Of a DNA stretch of 47,677 nucleotides, positions 7,584-16,934 are shown piece by piece (within the stretch, counting starts at the first letter, position 1; each line of letters starts with the position of its first letter). A program made the position numbers and the translations under genes. The stretch is from Alphaproteobacteria bacterium. Its GTDB lineage: Bacteria > Pseudomonadota > Alphaproteobacteria > Reyranellales > Reyranellaceae. The DNA lies in contig RGPT01000004.1 in NCBI GenBank assembly GCA_010032545.1, forward strand, positions 1 to 47,677, given 5' to 3'. Under the pieces are notes generated by a model, which had not been told where the DNA came from, searched no databases, and saw only the letters and a list, made by a program, of their open reading frames with translations.

Positions 7584-8558
7584 ATGGATCATCTCCTCAC
7601 TCTTCTTCGGGCGGCAGCCGAAGATACCAGGCTGCGCATCCTGGCCTTGGCGGCGCGCGAAGACCTGACTGTCAGCGACTATGTCCATGTCCTGGGTCAG
7701 AGCCAGCCCAGGGTTTCGCGTCATCTGAAGTTGGTGGTCGAGGCGGGGCTCCTGGAGCGCTTCCGCGAGGGCCAGTTCACGAGATTTCGCCTGGTCACCG
7801 CCGGCGACGATGCAGCCTTGGTGCGCGAATTCGTGCGCCGGCTCGATCCCAAGCATCCGCGGATTGCCGCCGACAGGTCGCGGCTGGATGCCCTACAGCA
7901 GCGCCGGCAGAACGCCGCGGTGCGCTTCTTCCGCGACAACGCCCAGCGCTGGGACGAACTGCGCGCGTTGCATGTCGCCGATCGCGAAATCGAGCGCGCG
8001 CTCGCCCATCACCTGCCGCTGGGTTCACGGCGGCTGCTCGACATCGGCACCGGCACCGGTCGCCTGCTCGAAGTGCTGGCACCCAAGGTCGAACAGGCGG
8101 TAGGCGTCGACCAGTCGCGCGAGATGCTGGCGCTGGCCCGCGCCAACCTCGCGCGCGCCGGCCTCGACAATGTCGAGATTCGCCAAGGCGACATGTATGC
8201 CCTGCCGTTCGAGGCCGATAGCTTCGATGTGGTGACCATCCATCACGTCCTGCATTACGCCGACGACCCGGCGGCAGCGCTCGCCGAGGCCGCGCGCGTT
8301 GTGCGCCCGGGCGGCGCCGTGCTGGTGGTCGACTTCTCGCCGCACGACATGGTCGAACTGAAGCGCGAGCATGCCCACGTCCATCTCGGCTTCGCCGACA
8401 ACCAGGTCCAGGGCTGGTTGAAGAGCGCCGGCCTCCTCTCGCTCGAACCCATTCATTTTCCCGGACGACGACTGATGACCGGCATCTGGCGCGGCGAGCG
8501 AGAGATTGCCCGGCGACCTGGCCAGACGCCCGCCCTTTCGCATGGAGCTTCACGATGA
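7584..8558 (+). CDS. ArsR-family regulator fused to a SAM-dependent methyltransferase domain
   Basis: A 324-residue fusion. Residues 1-95 form a winged helix of the ArsR/SmtB type (TRLRILALAAREDLTVSDYVHVLGQSQ, recognition helix QPRVSRHLKLVVEAGLL) without metal-binding Cys pairs. Residues 140-250 form a class I methyltransferase fold with motif I DIGTGTGRL (153-161) and LPFEADSFDVV. Placement at the head of metF-metH suggests it senses SAM or S-adenosylhomocysteine through the methyltransferase pocket and represses the operon, as described for SahR-type regulators. The ATG has only a weak ribosome site (TAAG) and sits beside the palindrome. The stop overlaps the metF start (ATGA). Confidence 0.9.
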   Translation: MDHLLTLLRAAAEDTRLRILALAAREDLTVSDYVHVLGQSQPRVSRHLKLVVEAGLLERFREGQFTRFRLVTAGDDAALVREFVRRLDPKHPRIAADRSRLDALQQRRQNAAVRFFRDNAQRWDELRALHVADREIERALAHHLPLGSRRLLDIGTGTGRLLEVLAPKVEQAVGVDQSREMLALARANLARAGLDNVEIRQGDMYALPFEADSFDVVTIHHVLHYADDPAAALAEAARVVRPGGAVLVVDFSPHDMVELKREHAHVHLGFADNQVQGWLKSAGLLSLEPIHFPGRRLMTGIWRGEREIARRPGQTPALSHGASR

Positions 8559-9487
8559 GTCCCGATACCGGCCCCCTCAGCACCGGCGCCGTTACGTCCG
8601 AGTTTCCCGCGCGCGCGCCGCAGCGGCTCAGGGTCTCGTTCGAATTCTCTCCGCCCAGGACCGAAGGCGCCGAGCGTACCTTATGGGAAACGGTGACCCG
8701 CCTGACGCCGCTTCGACCGACGTTCTTTTCCGTGACCTATGGCGCGGGCGGCTCGACGCGCCAGCGCACGCACGAGACCGTTGCAAGGCTCAAGTCCGAG
8801 ACCGGCATAGACGCCGCTGCTCACCTCACCTGTGTGGCCGCGACCCAAGGCGAGATCGACGACGTGGCGCGCGCCTACTGGGACGCCGGGATCCGCCACA
8901 TCGTGGCATTGCGAGGAGATCCGCCGTCCGGCATGGGCAGCAAGTACAGTCCCCACCCCGGAGGCTATGCCAACGCTGCCGCGCTGGTCGCTGGCCTGAA
9001 GAGAATCGGAGATTTCCAGATCAGTGTCGCCGGCTACCCCGAGAAACATCCCGACTCGCCCGACGCCAAGGCCGACCTCGACAACCTGAAGCGCAAGGTC
9101 GAAGCCGGCGCCGATCGCTGCATCACCCAGTTCTTTTTCGACGCCGAGGACTTCCTGCGCTTCCGCGACCGCGCGACCGCGGCCGGAATCCACGTGCCGA
9201 TCGTGCCCGGCGTGATGCCAGTGTCGAACTTCCAGGGCATCGCCAGGATGGCAGGCCTATGCGGCGCCAGGGTGCCGGCCTGGCTTGCCGAGCTCTTCGA
9301 CGGCCTCGACGACGACGCCGAGACGCGCCGCATGATCGCGGCAACGGTGGCGGGCGACCTTTGTCGCCGGCTGCACGCCGAAGGCGTCGACCAGTTCCAT
9401 TTCTACACGCTGAACCGCGCCGACCTCACCTTCGCGATCTGCCATCTGCTGGGCGTTCGCCCGCCGCGCAACGGAGCCCCGAAATGA
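8555..9487 (+). CDS. metF: 5,10-methylenetetrahydrofolate reductase
   Basis: Reduces methylene-THF to methyl-THF with NADH and FAD, supplying the methyl group for methionine synthase. The 310-residue TIM-barrel protein shows SFEFSPPR (catalytic Glu), FFSVTYGAGGSTR, ALRGDPP, and the HPGGYANA segment. Later come AGADRCITQFFFD and PGVMPVSNFQ. The first 22 residues are an extra low-complexity leader. Its ATG lies in the stop of the regulator gene (ATGA), and its own TGA overlaps the metH1 ATG the same way, so four consecutive genes are translationally coupled. Confidence 0.96.
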   Translation: MSPDTGPLSTGAVTSEFPARAPQRLRVSFEFSPPRTEGAERTLWETVTRLTPLRPTFFSVTYGAGGSTRQRTHETVARLKSETGIDAAAHLTCVAATQGEIDDVARAYWDAGIRHIVALRGDPPSGMGSKYSPHPGGYANAAALVAGLKRIGDFQISVAGYPEKHPDSPDAKADLDNLKRKVEAGADRCITQFFFDAEDFLRFRDRATAAGIHVPIVPGVMPVSNFQGIARMAGLCGARVPAWLAELFDGLDDDAETRRMIAATVAGDLCRRLHAEGVDQFHFYTLNRADLTFAICHLLGVRPPRNGAPK

Positions 9488-10539
9488 CCCACGCCGAGAA
9501 GGCCGACCTGCTGCGCGAGATCGGCGCCGAACGCATCCTCGTGAAGGACGGGCCCTACGGCTCGATGATCCAGAGCTATCGGCTCGACGAGGAGGGCTTC
9601 CGTGCCGGTCGCACCTTCAATCATGACCAGAAGGGCAACAACGATCTGCTCAACCTCACGCGGCCCGACGTCGTGGGAGAGATCTGCAATGCCTACATCG
9701 ATGCCGGCGCCGACATCCTGGCAACCAATACCTTCAATTCCAATGCGATCAGCCTTGCCGACTACGGCATCGCCGGCATGGCGCGCGAGATCAATATCGC
9801 CGCGGCCAGGTTGACCCGTGCCTGCGCCGATGCCGCTACGGCGCGCGATCCCGCCAAGCCGCGCTTCGTCGTGGGCGCGCTCGGCCCCACCAACAAGACC
9901 TTGTCAGTATCGCCCAACGTCAACGACCCCGGCTTCCGCGCCGTCAGCTTCGACGAGATGAAGGGCATCTACCGCGAGCAGATCGACGGACTTCTCGACG
10001 GCGGCGTCGACTTCATCCTGATCGAGACGGTATTCGACACGCTGAACGCCAAGGCCGCCCTCGTGGCGGCCGACGAGGCGGCCGAAGCAAGAGCCGAGGA
10101 ACTGCCGGTGATGGTGTCGATGACGCTGACCGACCTCGCCGGCCGCAACCTCTCGGGCCAGACGGTCGAGGCCTTCTGGCATTCGGTGCGGCATGCCAAG
10201 CCCCTCACCATGGGGCTCAACTGCAGCTTCGGCGCCACCGAACTGCATCCCTATGTGAATGCGCTCAACCCGCAGGTCGAGGGCATGCTCTGCGTCTATC
10301 CCAACGCCGGCCTGCCAAACGAACTCGGTGCCTACGACGAACCACCGGAAATGACGGCCAAGCTGGTCAAGGGCTGGGCCCAAAACGGCTGGCTGAACGT
10401 GGTCGGCGGCTGCTGCGGCACGACGCCTGGACACATCAAGGCAATCGCCGAGGCGGTGAAGGGCATCAAGCCGCGGCAATGGCATGCCCTGCCGCCGGCG
10501 CTGCGCCTGTCAGGCATGGAAGCGGCGAGTTTCTTCTGA
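9484..10539 (+). CDS. metH: Methionine synthase, homocysteine-binding domain as a separate protein
   Basis: A 351-residue stand-alone Hcy S-methyltransferase domain (Pfam S-methyl_trans type) equal to the N-terminal module of E. coli MetH. Zinc-ligand cysteines appear as LNCSFGA (about residue 247) and GGCCGTTP (about 309). Early motifs are [12 protein letters not shown] and [13 protein letters not shown]. It begins at the ATG at 9484; the 677-residue track ORF adds frame-shifted metF sequence. The remaining MetH modules are in the next gene, whose start overlaps this stop (TGATG). The split presumably works as a two-subunit enzyme. Confidence 0.95.
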   Translation: MTHAEKADLLREIGAERILVKDGPYGSMIQSYRLDEEGFRAGRTFNHDQKGNNDLLNLTRPDVVGEICNAYIDAGADILATNTFNSNAISLADYGIAGMAREINIAAARLTRACADAATARDPAKPRFVVGALGPTNKTLSVSPNVNDPGFRAVSFDEMKGIYREQIDGLLDGGVDFILIETVFDTLNAKAALVAADEAAEARAEELPVMVSMTLTDLAGRNLSGQTVEAFWHSVRHAKPLTMGLNCSFGATELHPYVNALNPQVEGMLCVYPNAGLPNELGAYDEPPEMTAKLVKGWAQNGWLNVVGGCCGTTPGHIKAIAEAVKGIKPRQWHALPPALRLSGMEAASFF

Positions 10540-13190
10540 TGGTTGACGATCAGGCGACAGAGCAGACGACCGGTCCACGCGCGACCTTCATCAACATCGG
10601 CGAACGCACCAACGTCACGGGTTCGGCCCGCTTCAAGAAACTGATCCTCGAGGGCGACTATACCGCTGCCGTCGAAGTCGCGCGCCAGCAGGTCGACAGC
10701 GGCGCGCAGATCATCGACGTCAATATGGACGAGGGCCTGCTCGACGCCGAGCTGGCGATGGACACGTTCCTGAAGCTGATCGCCGTCGAGCCCGACATTG
10801 CCCGCGTGCCGATCATGATCGACAGCTCCAAGTGGAGCGTGATCGAGGCCGGCCTGAAATGCGTCGCCGGCAAGCCGATCGTGAACTCGATATCCATGAA
10901 GGAAGGCGTCGAGCCATTCATCGCCCAGGCCCGCAAAGTCCGCCGCTACGGTGCTGCCGTCGTCGTCATGGCATTCGACGAGAAGGGGCAGGCCGACACC
11001 CAGGCGCGCAAGGTCGAGATCTGCGTACGCGCCTACGATGTCCTCGTGAACCAGGTCGGCTTTCCGGCCGAGGACATCATCTTCGATCCCAACATTTTCG
11101 CAGTCGCCACCGGCATCGAGGAGCACAACAACTACGGCGTCGACTTCATCGAGGCCACGCGCGAGATCAAGAAGCGCTGCCCGCACGTCAAAATCTCGGG
11201 TGGCGTCTCCAACCTGTCCTTCGCCTTCCGCGGCAACGAGCCGGTACGCAAGGCGATGCACTCGGTGTTCCTCTACCACGCCATCCAGGCGGGGATGGAC
11301 ATGGGCATCGTCAACGCCGGACAACTCGAGGTCTACGACCAGATCCCGCAGGAACTGCGCGACGCCTGTGAAGACGTGATCCTGAATCGTCGTGCTGATT
11401 CGACGGACCGGCTGCTCGATCTTGCCCCCAAGTACAAGGGAACCGGCGAGGTGGCCGAGACCCAGGACGCCGAATGGCGAAGCTGGCCGGTCGAGAAGCG
11501 GCTGGAGCATGCGCTGGTGAAAGGCCTCGACCAGTTCGTCGTCGCCGACACCGAGGAGGCGCGCCAGGCGATCGCCCGGCCAATCGAGGTGATCGAGGGC
11601 CCGCTGATGGCGGGCATGAACGTGGTCGGCGATCTCTTCGGCTCGGGCAAGATGTTCCTGCCGCAGGTGGTGAAGAGCGCGCGCGTGATGAAGAAAGCCG
11701 TCGCACACCTGTTGCCCTTCATCGAGGCGCAGAAGACCGCAGGTTCGCGGCCCAAGGGCAAGATCGTGATGGCCACCGTCAAGGGCGACGTGCACGACAT
11801 CGGCAAGAACATTGTCGGCGTGGTCCTGCAGTGCAACAACTTCGAGGTCATCGACCTCGGCGTCATGGTGCCCTTCCAGGAAATTCTGAAGACGGCCAAC
11901 GACAACAAGGCGGATATCATCGGCCTCTCCGGCCTTATCACGCCCTCGCTCGACGAGATGGTGACCGTGGCCGAGGAGATGACCCGCCAGGGCTTCAACC
12001 TGCCGCTGCTGATCGGCGGTGCCACGACCTCGAAGGTCCACACCGCGCTCCGCATCGCGCCGCGCTACAAGGGCACGACCGTCCATGTGCTGGACGCCTC
12101 GCGCGCCGTTGGCGTCTGCTCGGCGCTGGTCTCGGAGTCGGGGTCGCAGGCCGCCGATTTCGCCACCAATGTCGCAGCCGAATACGAAGCGATCCGCATC
12201 GAGCGCGCCGGCGGCGCCAAGGAAAAAGTCGTGCCCCTCGAAGTGGCGCGCGCGAACGATTTCAAGATCGACTGGTCGGCCTACACACCGCCCAAGCCCG
12301 CCGTCACCGACACGCGCGTGTTCGCCGAATATCCATTGCATGAACTCGTCGAGCGCATCGACTGGACGCCGTTCTTTCGTGCCTGGGAGCTGGCCGGCAA
12401 CTATCCTGCCATCCTCGAGGACCCGGTGGTCGGCGACAGTGCGAAGAAGCTCTATGCCGATGCGCGCAAGATGCTGGATCGCATCGTGCGCGAGAAGTGG
12501 CTGACGGCAAAAGGCGTCGTCACTTTCTGGCCATGCCGCCGCGACGGCGACGACGTCGTGCTCTACAGCGACGACACCCGCACCAAGGAGATCTCGCGCC
12601 TCTACTTCCTGCGCCAGCAGATCGAGAAGCGGGCGCCGCGCGCCAACATGTGCCTGGCCGATTTCATCTCGCCCGAAGCAGACTGGATCGGCGGCTTTGC
12701 CGTCACGGCAGGCCACGGCATCGAGGAACACCTCGCCCGCTTCAAGGCGGATCACGACGACTATTCCGACATCCTGTTGAAGGCGCTGGCCGACCGCCTG
12801 GCCGAGGCCTTCGCCGAGCGCCTGCACGAGCGCGTGCGCAAGACCCTGTGGGGCTATGCCTCCGACGAGGCGCTCTCGAACGAGGAGCTGACCCGCGAAA
12901 AGTATCGCGGCATTCGTCCGGCGCCAGGCTACCCCGCCTGCCCCGACCACAGCCAGAAGCCCGAGCTGTTCCGTCTGCTCAACGCCGGCCAGAATGCCGG
13001 CATCACGTTGACCGAGAGCTTCGCCATGATGCCGACGTCGGCGGTGTCGGGCTACTACTTCGCCCATCCCGACGCCCAGTACTTCGGCGTCGCGCGCATA
13101 GGCCGCGATCAACTGGAGGACTATGCCAGGCGCCGCGGCGTCTCGATCGAGCAGGCGGAAAAGTGGCTGCGGCCAAACATTGGGTACTGA
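10539..13190 (+). CDS. metH: Methionine synthase, folate-binding, cobalamin-binding and activation domains
   Basis: An 883-residue protein. A pterin-binding domain comes first (about 15-290; [34 protein letters not shown]). The B12 cap and Rossmann domain follow (about 330-590), with DVHDIGKN at 417-424 giving the cobalt-ligating His and [12 protein letters not shown] as the nucleotide-loop segment. The AdoMet-binding reactivation domain follows (about 620-880; [12 protein letters not shown]). It transfers methyl from methyl-THF to cob(I)alamin and on to homocysteine bound by the upstream partner. The start ATG shares one base with the previous stop; the track Met at 10479 lies inside metH1. 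The long antisense ORF over this gene is a shadow. Confidence 0.97.
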   Translation: MVDDQATEQTTGPRATFINIGERTNVTGSARFKKLILEGDYTAAVEVARQQVDSGAQIIDVNMDEGLLDAELAMDTFLKLIAVEPDIARVPIMIDSSKWSVIEAGLKCVAGKPIVNSISMKEGVEPFIAQARKVRRYGAAVVVMAFDEKGQADTQARKVEICVRAYDVLVNQVGFPAEDIIFDPNIFAVATGIEEHNNYGVDFIEATREIKKRCPHVKISGGVSNLSFAFRGNEPVRKAMHSVFLYHAIQAGMDMGIVNAGQLEVYDQIPQELRDACEDVILNRRADSTDRLLDLAPKYKGTGEVAETQDAEWRSWPVEKRLEHALVKGLDQFVVADTEEARQAIARPIEVIEGPLMAGMNVVGDLFGSGKMFLPQVVKSARVMKKAVAHLLPFIEAQKTAGSRPKGKIVMATVKGDVHDIGKNIVGVVLQCNNFEVIDLGVMVPFQEILKTANDNKADIIGLSGLITPSLDEMVTVAEEMTRQGFNLPLLIGGATTSKVHTALRIAPRYKGTTVHVLDASRAVGVCSALVSESGSQAADFATNVAAEYEAIRIERAGGAKEKVVPLEVARANDFKIDWSAYTPPKPAVTDTRVFAEYPLHELVERIDWTPFFRAWELAGNYPAILEDPVVGDSAKKLYADARKMLDRIVREKWLTAKGVVTFWPCRRDGDDVVLYSDDTRTKEISRLYFLRQQIEKRAPRANMCLADFISPEADWIGGFAVTAGHGIEEHLARFKADHDDYSDILLKALADRLAEAFAERLHERVRKTLWGYASDEALSNEELTREKYRGIRPAPGYPACPDHSQKPELFRLLNAGQNAGITLTESFAMMPTSAVSGYYFAHPDAQYFGVARIGRDQLEDYARRRGVSIEQAEKWLRPNIGY

Positions 13191-13920
13191 TCCGCTCCTG
13201 ATCTACGCCCTCGTCCTCGTCGTCGGCTTCATAGCCGGGACGGTCAGCGGAGTCGTCGGCACTGGCGCCACCATCATCCTGCTGCCGATCCTGGTCCTGG
13301 CATTCGGCCCGCGCGAAGCCGTGCCGATCATGGCTGTCGTCGCCCTGATGTCGAATTTCGCCAAGATCACTTCGTGGTGGAAGGAAATCGACTGGCGCGC
13401 CTGCGCGGCCTATGCGTTGGGCGGCATCCCGGCCGCCGCGGTGGGTGCGCGAACCCTGCTGATCCTGCCGGAGAAGGCCGTCGAAGTCGCGCTCGGCCTT
13501 TTCTTCCTCGCGATGATCCCCGGCCGCCACTGGCTGGTCGCGCGGAACTTCAAGTTCGGCTTCTGGCACCTTGCCATCGCCGGCGCCGTCATCGGCTTCC
13601 TGACCGGCATCGTGGTCTCGACCGGTCCGCTCAGCGTGCCGGCTTTCGCCGCCTATGGCCTGATCAAGGGCGCCTTCATCGCCACCGAGGCGGCGGGATC
13701 GCTCGCCCTCTACATCAGCAAAGCCATGACTTTCCGCGAGTTCGGAGCGCTTCCAACAGACATCGTCCTGAAGGGGCTGATGTCCGGCTCGGCCGTCATG
13801 GCTGGCACCTACACAGCGCGCCTGATTGTCGAACGGCTGAGCATCGCGACTTTTCAGCGCTTGCTGGATATCGTCATGTTGCTGGCTGGCTTTACGATGC
13901 TGTGGGCGGCTATACGTTAG
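13180..13920 (+). CDS. TauE/SafE-family membrane permease (probable sulfite/sulfonate exporter)
   Basis: An integral membrane protein of about 246 residues with seven or eight predicted helices. It carries the TauE/SafE signatures [23 protein letters not shown] near the start and [22 protein letters not shown] in the second repeat. The start is uncertain. The TTG at 13180 puts helix 1 directly at the N-terminus and overlaps metH2 by 11 nt. The ATG at 13123 has a good GGAGG but adds an Arg-rich 19-residue leader and overlaps by 68 nt. Its place at the end of the met operon suggests handling of sulfur anions (inference). Confidence 0.82.
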   Translation: MGTDPLLIYALVLVVGFIAGTVSGVVGTGATIILLPILVLAFGPREAVPIMAVVALMSNFAKITSWWKEIDWRACAAYALGGIPAAAVGARTLLILPEKAVEVALGLFFLAMIPGRHWLVARNFKFGFWHLAIAGAVIGFLTGIVVSTGPLSVPAFAAYGLIKGAFIATEAAGSLALYISKAMTFREFGALPTDIVLKGLMSGSAVMAGTYTARLIVERLSIATFQRLLDIVMLLAGFTMLWAAIR

Positions 13921-13956
13921 CCGACGCGTCAATGTGGCTTTCAAGTGGAGGGCGCT

Positions 13957-14484
13957 ATGAAAAGGTTTGGTTCGATCGCCGCGGCCGCGGTCGCGGCAGC
14001 GACGCTGGGCGCCTGCCAGCAGCAGACCGCCCAGCAGCTCAACACCGCCAATGCCAATTCCCAGGTCTATGTCGGTGCGCTCACCTGCAACGTCAGCGGC
14101 AGCACCGGCTACATCTTCGGATCCACCAAGGACCTTAGCTGCATCTACCTGACCAAGGACGGTGTCGCACAGGCCTACGATGGCAAGATCCGCAAGTTCG
14201 GAATCGACATCGGCTACACCAAGGCCGCGCACCTCGTTTGGCATGTCTACCAACTCGGCGGCCTGATCGGGGACGCTACCAGCCCCAACCCCAGGCTGCT
14301 GGCGGGCAACTACGGTGGCGAACAGGCTTCTGTCGCCGTGAGCTCGAGCGCCGGCGGCAACTGGCTCTATGGCGGCAGCAACAACCAGATCGTCCTGCAG
14401 GCCACCCAACTCCAGGACAGCGGCGATGCCGGCTACAACCTGGCGTACGGCATCGCCGAAATGGGGCTAACCCTCAAGAATTAA
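13957..14484 (+). CDS. DUF992-family lipoprotein, copy 1
   Basis: A 175-residue predicted lipoprotein. The signal peptide ends in the lipobox TLGAC (Cys about 20), followed by a Gln-rich linker and a DUF992 domain: VGALTCNVSGSTGYIFGSTKDL, KIRKFGIDIGYT, GGEQASVAV, and GYNLAYGIAEMGL. I chose the ATG at 13957 behind GTGGAGGGCG; the track GTG at 13945 is part of that ribosome site. The family is common in alphaproteobacteria and its function is unknown. It is followed 30 nt later by a close paralogue, so the pair arose by tandem duplication. Confidence 0.85.
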   Translation: MKRFGSIAAAAVAAATLGACQQQTAQQLNTANANSQVYVGALTCNVSGSTGYIFGSTKDLSCIYLTKDGVAQAYDGKIRKFGIDIGYTKAAHLVWHVYQLGGLIGDATSPNPRLLAGNYGGEQASVAVSSSAGGNWLYGGSNNQIVLQATQLQDSGDAGYNLAYGIAEMGLTLKN

Positions 14485-14514
14485 CGCAACGTTCTCCGTC
14501 GTAGGGAGTCTTCA

Positions 14515-15024
14515 ATGAACAAGTGTCTTTCAACCGCAACGGCGGTCGCGCTGGCGTTGACTGCCGGCGCCTGCATGCAGCAGTCGACCCCTCAGCAGCT
14601 CAACACCGCCAACGCCAATTCCCGAATCTATATCGGATCCTTAACCTGCAACATCGCCGGTGGGACGGGTTATGTTCTGGGCTCTAGCAAGAGCATGGAC
14701 TGCGTCCTGCTCGGCAAGGACGGCGTGTCGGTCGCCCAATACAGCGGCACGATCAACAAGGTCGGTGTCGACATCGGCTACACCAAGGCCATGCACACGA
14801 TCTGGCGCGTCTACTCGCTGGGCTCCGATCGTGCGCCCAACCAGATCGGCGGCACCTATGTCGGCGAGCAGGGCACCGTCGCGGCCGGCGGCCAGGCGGG
14901 CGGCAACTGGATCTATGGCGGACCCAACGCCGAGATCGGCATGGTCGCCTCGGGTATCGTGAAAGACGCGGGCTACAACCTCGCGATGGGCATCGCGGAA
15001 ATGACGATCAAACTCAAACCGTAG
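14515..15024 (+). CDS. DUF992-family lipoprotein, copy 2
   Basis: A 169-residue paralogue of the preceding gene, with a lipobox-like TAGAC and the shared leader QQLNTANANS directly after it. The domain reads IGSLTCNIAGGTGYVLGSSKSM, VGVDIGYTKAMHT, and GYNLAMGIAEMTI. Identity to copy 1 is high around the linker and DUF992 core and lower in the middle loop, where copy 1 has a few extra residues. GGGAG precedes the ATG. The 3' end overlaps the convergent dioxygenase gene by 11 nt. Function unknown. Confidence 0.85.
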   Translation: MNKCLSTATAVALALTAGACMQQSTPQQLNTANANSRIYIGSLTCNIAGGTGYVLGSSKSMDCVLLGKDGVSVAQYSGTINKVGVDIGYTKAMHTIWRVYSLGSDRAPNQIGGTYVGEQGTVAAGGQAGGNWIYGGPNAEIGMVASGIVKDAGYNLAMGIAEMTIKLKP

Positions 15025-15889
15025 GTGCCACCCGATCCGTCGCCGCCTGCAACGCGCAGCCGGCGACGGTGATGCGGTGCATCAGGCGGCGCTCGCCGTG
15101 GTAGTCGTTGGCGGCATAGTGCCAGGTGGCGCGGTTGTCCCAGAAGGCGATCGAACCCTCACGCCAACGGAAGCGGCACGTGAACTCGGGTCGCGCGGCG
15201 TGACGGTAGAGGTATTCCAGCAGCGGCCGGCTGTCGTCGGCCGACCAGCCCTCGAAGCGCAGCGTGAAGGCCGGGTTGACGTAGAGAGCCTGGCGGCCGC
15301 TCAACGGATGGCGGATCACCACCGGATGCAGGACGTCGGCGCCGACCTTGTCCTGGTTTTCGTAGCGGGCCGCTCCCTCGGGATTCTGGTCGTTGACGCC
15401 GCCCTTGCCGAAGATGTGCGCCGATCCGTGGACTGCGCGCAGGCCTTCGAGCGTGCGCTGCAGGCCGGGCGACAGCGTCTCGAACGCACGATACATGTTG
15501 GCAAACAATGTATCGCCGCCCTCCTCCGGCAGCTCGCGGGCCAGCAGGATCGAGCCCATGGCCGGCTCCGGGTCGTAGCTGTGGTCGGTGTGCCAGCCGC
15601 CGCCGATGTTGGTCTTCTGCTCGGGCTCCTTGCGGACCTCGGCGATCTCCGGGTAGCCGGGCACGGCCTTGAAGAAGCGGTTGACGTCGATCGGGGCCCA
15701 GCGCCGCGCGAACGCAATGTGCTGCTCGGGCGTGAGCTTCTGGTCTCGGAAGAAGATGACGCCGTGTTCGGTGAAGGCACGCTGGACCTCGTCCCACTGG
15801 CGATTGGTCATCGTAGCGACGTCGATGCCGAGAACCTCGGCGCCACACCCGCCCGTCAGCTTGCGGACCTGAACCGCTTCGTACCCCAT
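15014..15889 (-). CDS. TauD/TfdA-family 2-oxoglutarate-dependent dioxygenase
   Basis: A 291-residue non-heme Fe(II) dioxygenase. The iron triad is His100 and Asp102 in GGWHTDHS plus the distal His257 in ATWHYAANDY. The 2-oxoglutarate-binding Arg lies in RRLMHRITVAG. The N-terminal motif GAEVLGIDVATMT and GVIFFRDQKLTPEQHIAFARR are typical of taurine or 2,4-D dioxygenase relatives. The start is the ATG at 15889 after AGGAGG; the 396-residue track ORF runs antisense through the AEC gene. The substrate (taurine, alkyl sulfate, aryloxy acid or other) is not evident. The AEC carrier lies 22 nt upstream on the same strand. Confidence 0.9.
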   Translation of the reverse strand: MGYEAVQVRKLTGGCGAEVLGIDVATMTNRQWDEVQRAFTEHGVIFFRDQKLTPEQHIAFARRWAPIDVNRFFKAVPGYPEIAEVRKEPEQKTNIGGGWHTDHSYDPEPAMGSILLARELPEEGGDTLFANMYRAFETLSPGLQRTLEGLRAVHGSAHIFGKGGVNDQNPEGAARYENQDKVGADVLHPVVIRHPLSGRQALYVNPAFTLRFEGWSADDSRPLLEYLYRHAARPEFTCRFRWREGSIAFWDNRATWHYAANDYHGERRLMHRITVAGCALQAATDRVAPTV

Positions 15890-15911
15890 GTCTTTTCCTC
15901 CTGCCCGAAGT

Positions 15912-16871
15912 CTAGCGCGCCTCGACACCGAGCAACAACAGCGCAGCCGACAACGTGAACACGCTGGCCGCCGTCGAGATGACGACGGCATTGGTCGCCC
16001 GCGCAACGCCGATGCCGTACATCTGCGCCACCAGATAGACGTTGGCGCCGGCCGGCAGGGCCGCATTGAGTGTCGCCACCATGAGCCACAGCGGGTCGAG
16101 CGGGAAGACATAGCGGCCGAAAGTCCATACCAGCACAGGCAGAAGCGCCAGCTTGAACACTGTCGCCAAGGCAGCCGACTGCCAATGTCCCTTGAGGCCG
16201 ACATGGGCCAGCGATGCGCCGACCATGATCAGGCCGCAGGGCGGTGCCGCGGCTGCCAGCGCCTGAAGGATACGGTCGATCACGGCGGGCGTGGCGAGAC
16301 CGGGGATGAGCCTTGTGAGTTCACCCCACGCAAGTCCGGCGAATATGGCCGGGATTACGGGGTGCTTGACCATCGAAAGCGCGGCACCGCCGAGCTTCGC
16401 CGCCAGCCGGTCGCGGCCACCGGCCTTGGCGTCGACCTCCATCAGGAAGGACGAGAAGGTCAGCAAAATCAGGGAATGTACGCTGATAATCATCAGCAGC
16501 GGCACCAATCCCTTCTCGCCGAAGGCGAAGGTAATGAAGGGAATGCCGATGCCCACGCCGTTGGAGAAGACGCCGCTCAGCGCCAGCATGGCGCGGTCGC
16601 CCAGACCCAGACCCTGCAGGCGTCCGAGCCCCATCAGAGCGGCATAAAGCAGGAGTACGGCGCCGAAGAAGGCCAGCAGGATATCGAGGTCGAGCGTGGC
16701 CAGCTCGACCTTGGCCATCGAGCGAAACAGCAACGCCGGGAACAGCGCGTAGAAGGTGACGGCGGTGAAACCACGCAGACCTTCGGCGCTCAGCAGCCGG
16801 GTGCGGCCGATCAACCAGCCAATCAGCACCATGCCGAACACCGGCACGATGATGTGGACGATCGCGCTCAT
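15912..16871 (-). CDS. AEC-family (auxin efflux carrier) transporter
   Basis: A 319-residue inner-membrane carrier with about ten helices in two five-helix halves. The N-terminal half has VPVFGMVLIGWLIGRTRLLSAEGL and the C-terminal half has NAALPAGANVYLVAQMYG, a family-typical crossover motif. Bacterial AEC proteins move small organic anions such as malonate or malate. The next gene on the strand is the TauD-type dioxygenase, 22 nt downstream, so the carrier probably serves that pathway (inference). The ATG at 16871 is preceded by GGTGGAGA. Confidence 0.88.
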   Translation of the reverse strand: MSAIVHIIVPVFGMVLIGWLIGRTRLLSAEGLRGFTAVTFYALFPALLFRSMAKVELATLDLDILLAFFGAVLLLYAALMGLGRLQGLGLGDRAMLALSGVFSNGVGIGIPFITFAFGEKGLVPLLMIISVHSLILLTFSSFLMEVDAKAGGRDRLAAKLGGAALSMVKHPVIPAIFAGLAWGELTRLIPGLATPAVIDRILQALAAAAPPCGLIMVGASLAHVGLKGHWQSAALATVFKLALLPVLVWTFGRYVFPLDPLWLMVATLNAALPAGANVYLVAQMYGIGVARATNAVVISTAASVFTLSAALLLLGVEAR

Positions 16872-16894
16872 AGGCGGCTCTCCACCTCGTCGTT

Positions 16895-16921
16895 CCTCTC
16901 CGCCACTAGGTGGCGGAGAGG
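16895..16921 (-). terminator. Perfect 12-bp palindrome between the acyl-CoA dehydrogenase and the AEC carrier
   Basis: CCTCTCCGCCAC, then TAG, then the exact complement GTGGCGGAGAGG. It starts 13 nt past the dehydrogenase stop on the minus strand. There is no T-run, so it may stabilise a 3' end, act as a Rho-assisted terminator, or be a REP-like short palindromic element. Such GGCGGAGAGG palindromes are frequent between genes in high-GC alphaproteobacteria (from memory). Confidence 0.55.
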
Positions 16922-16934
16922 GTCGCAGACTGCA

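Noticed and set aside
10332-13112. 926-residue minus-strand ORF antisense to metH
   Set aside because: Long open antisense frames are expected in high-GC coding DNA. Its protein is His/Asp/Val/Leu-rich without any domain, while the plus strand encodes a complete MetH module.
13123-13179. Upstream ATG start for the TauE-type permease
   Set aside because: It has a good GGAGG but would overlap metH by 68 nt and add an Arg-rich leader not seen in the family. The TTG at 13180 is preferred with moderate certainty.
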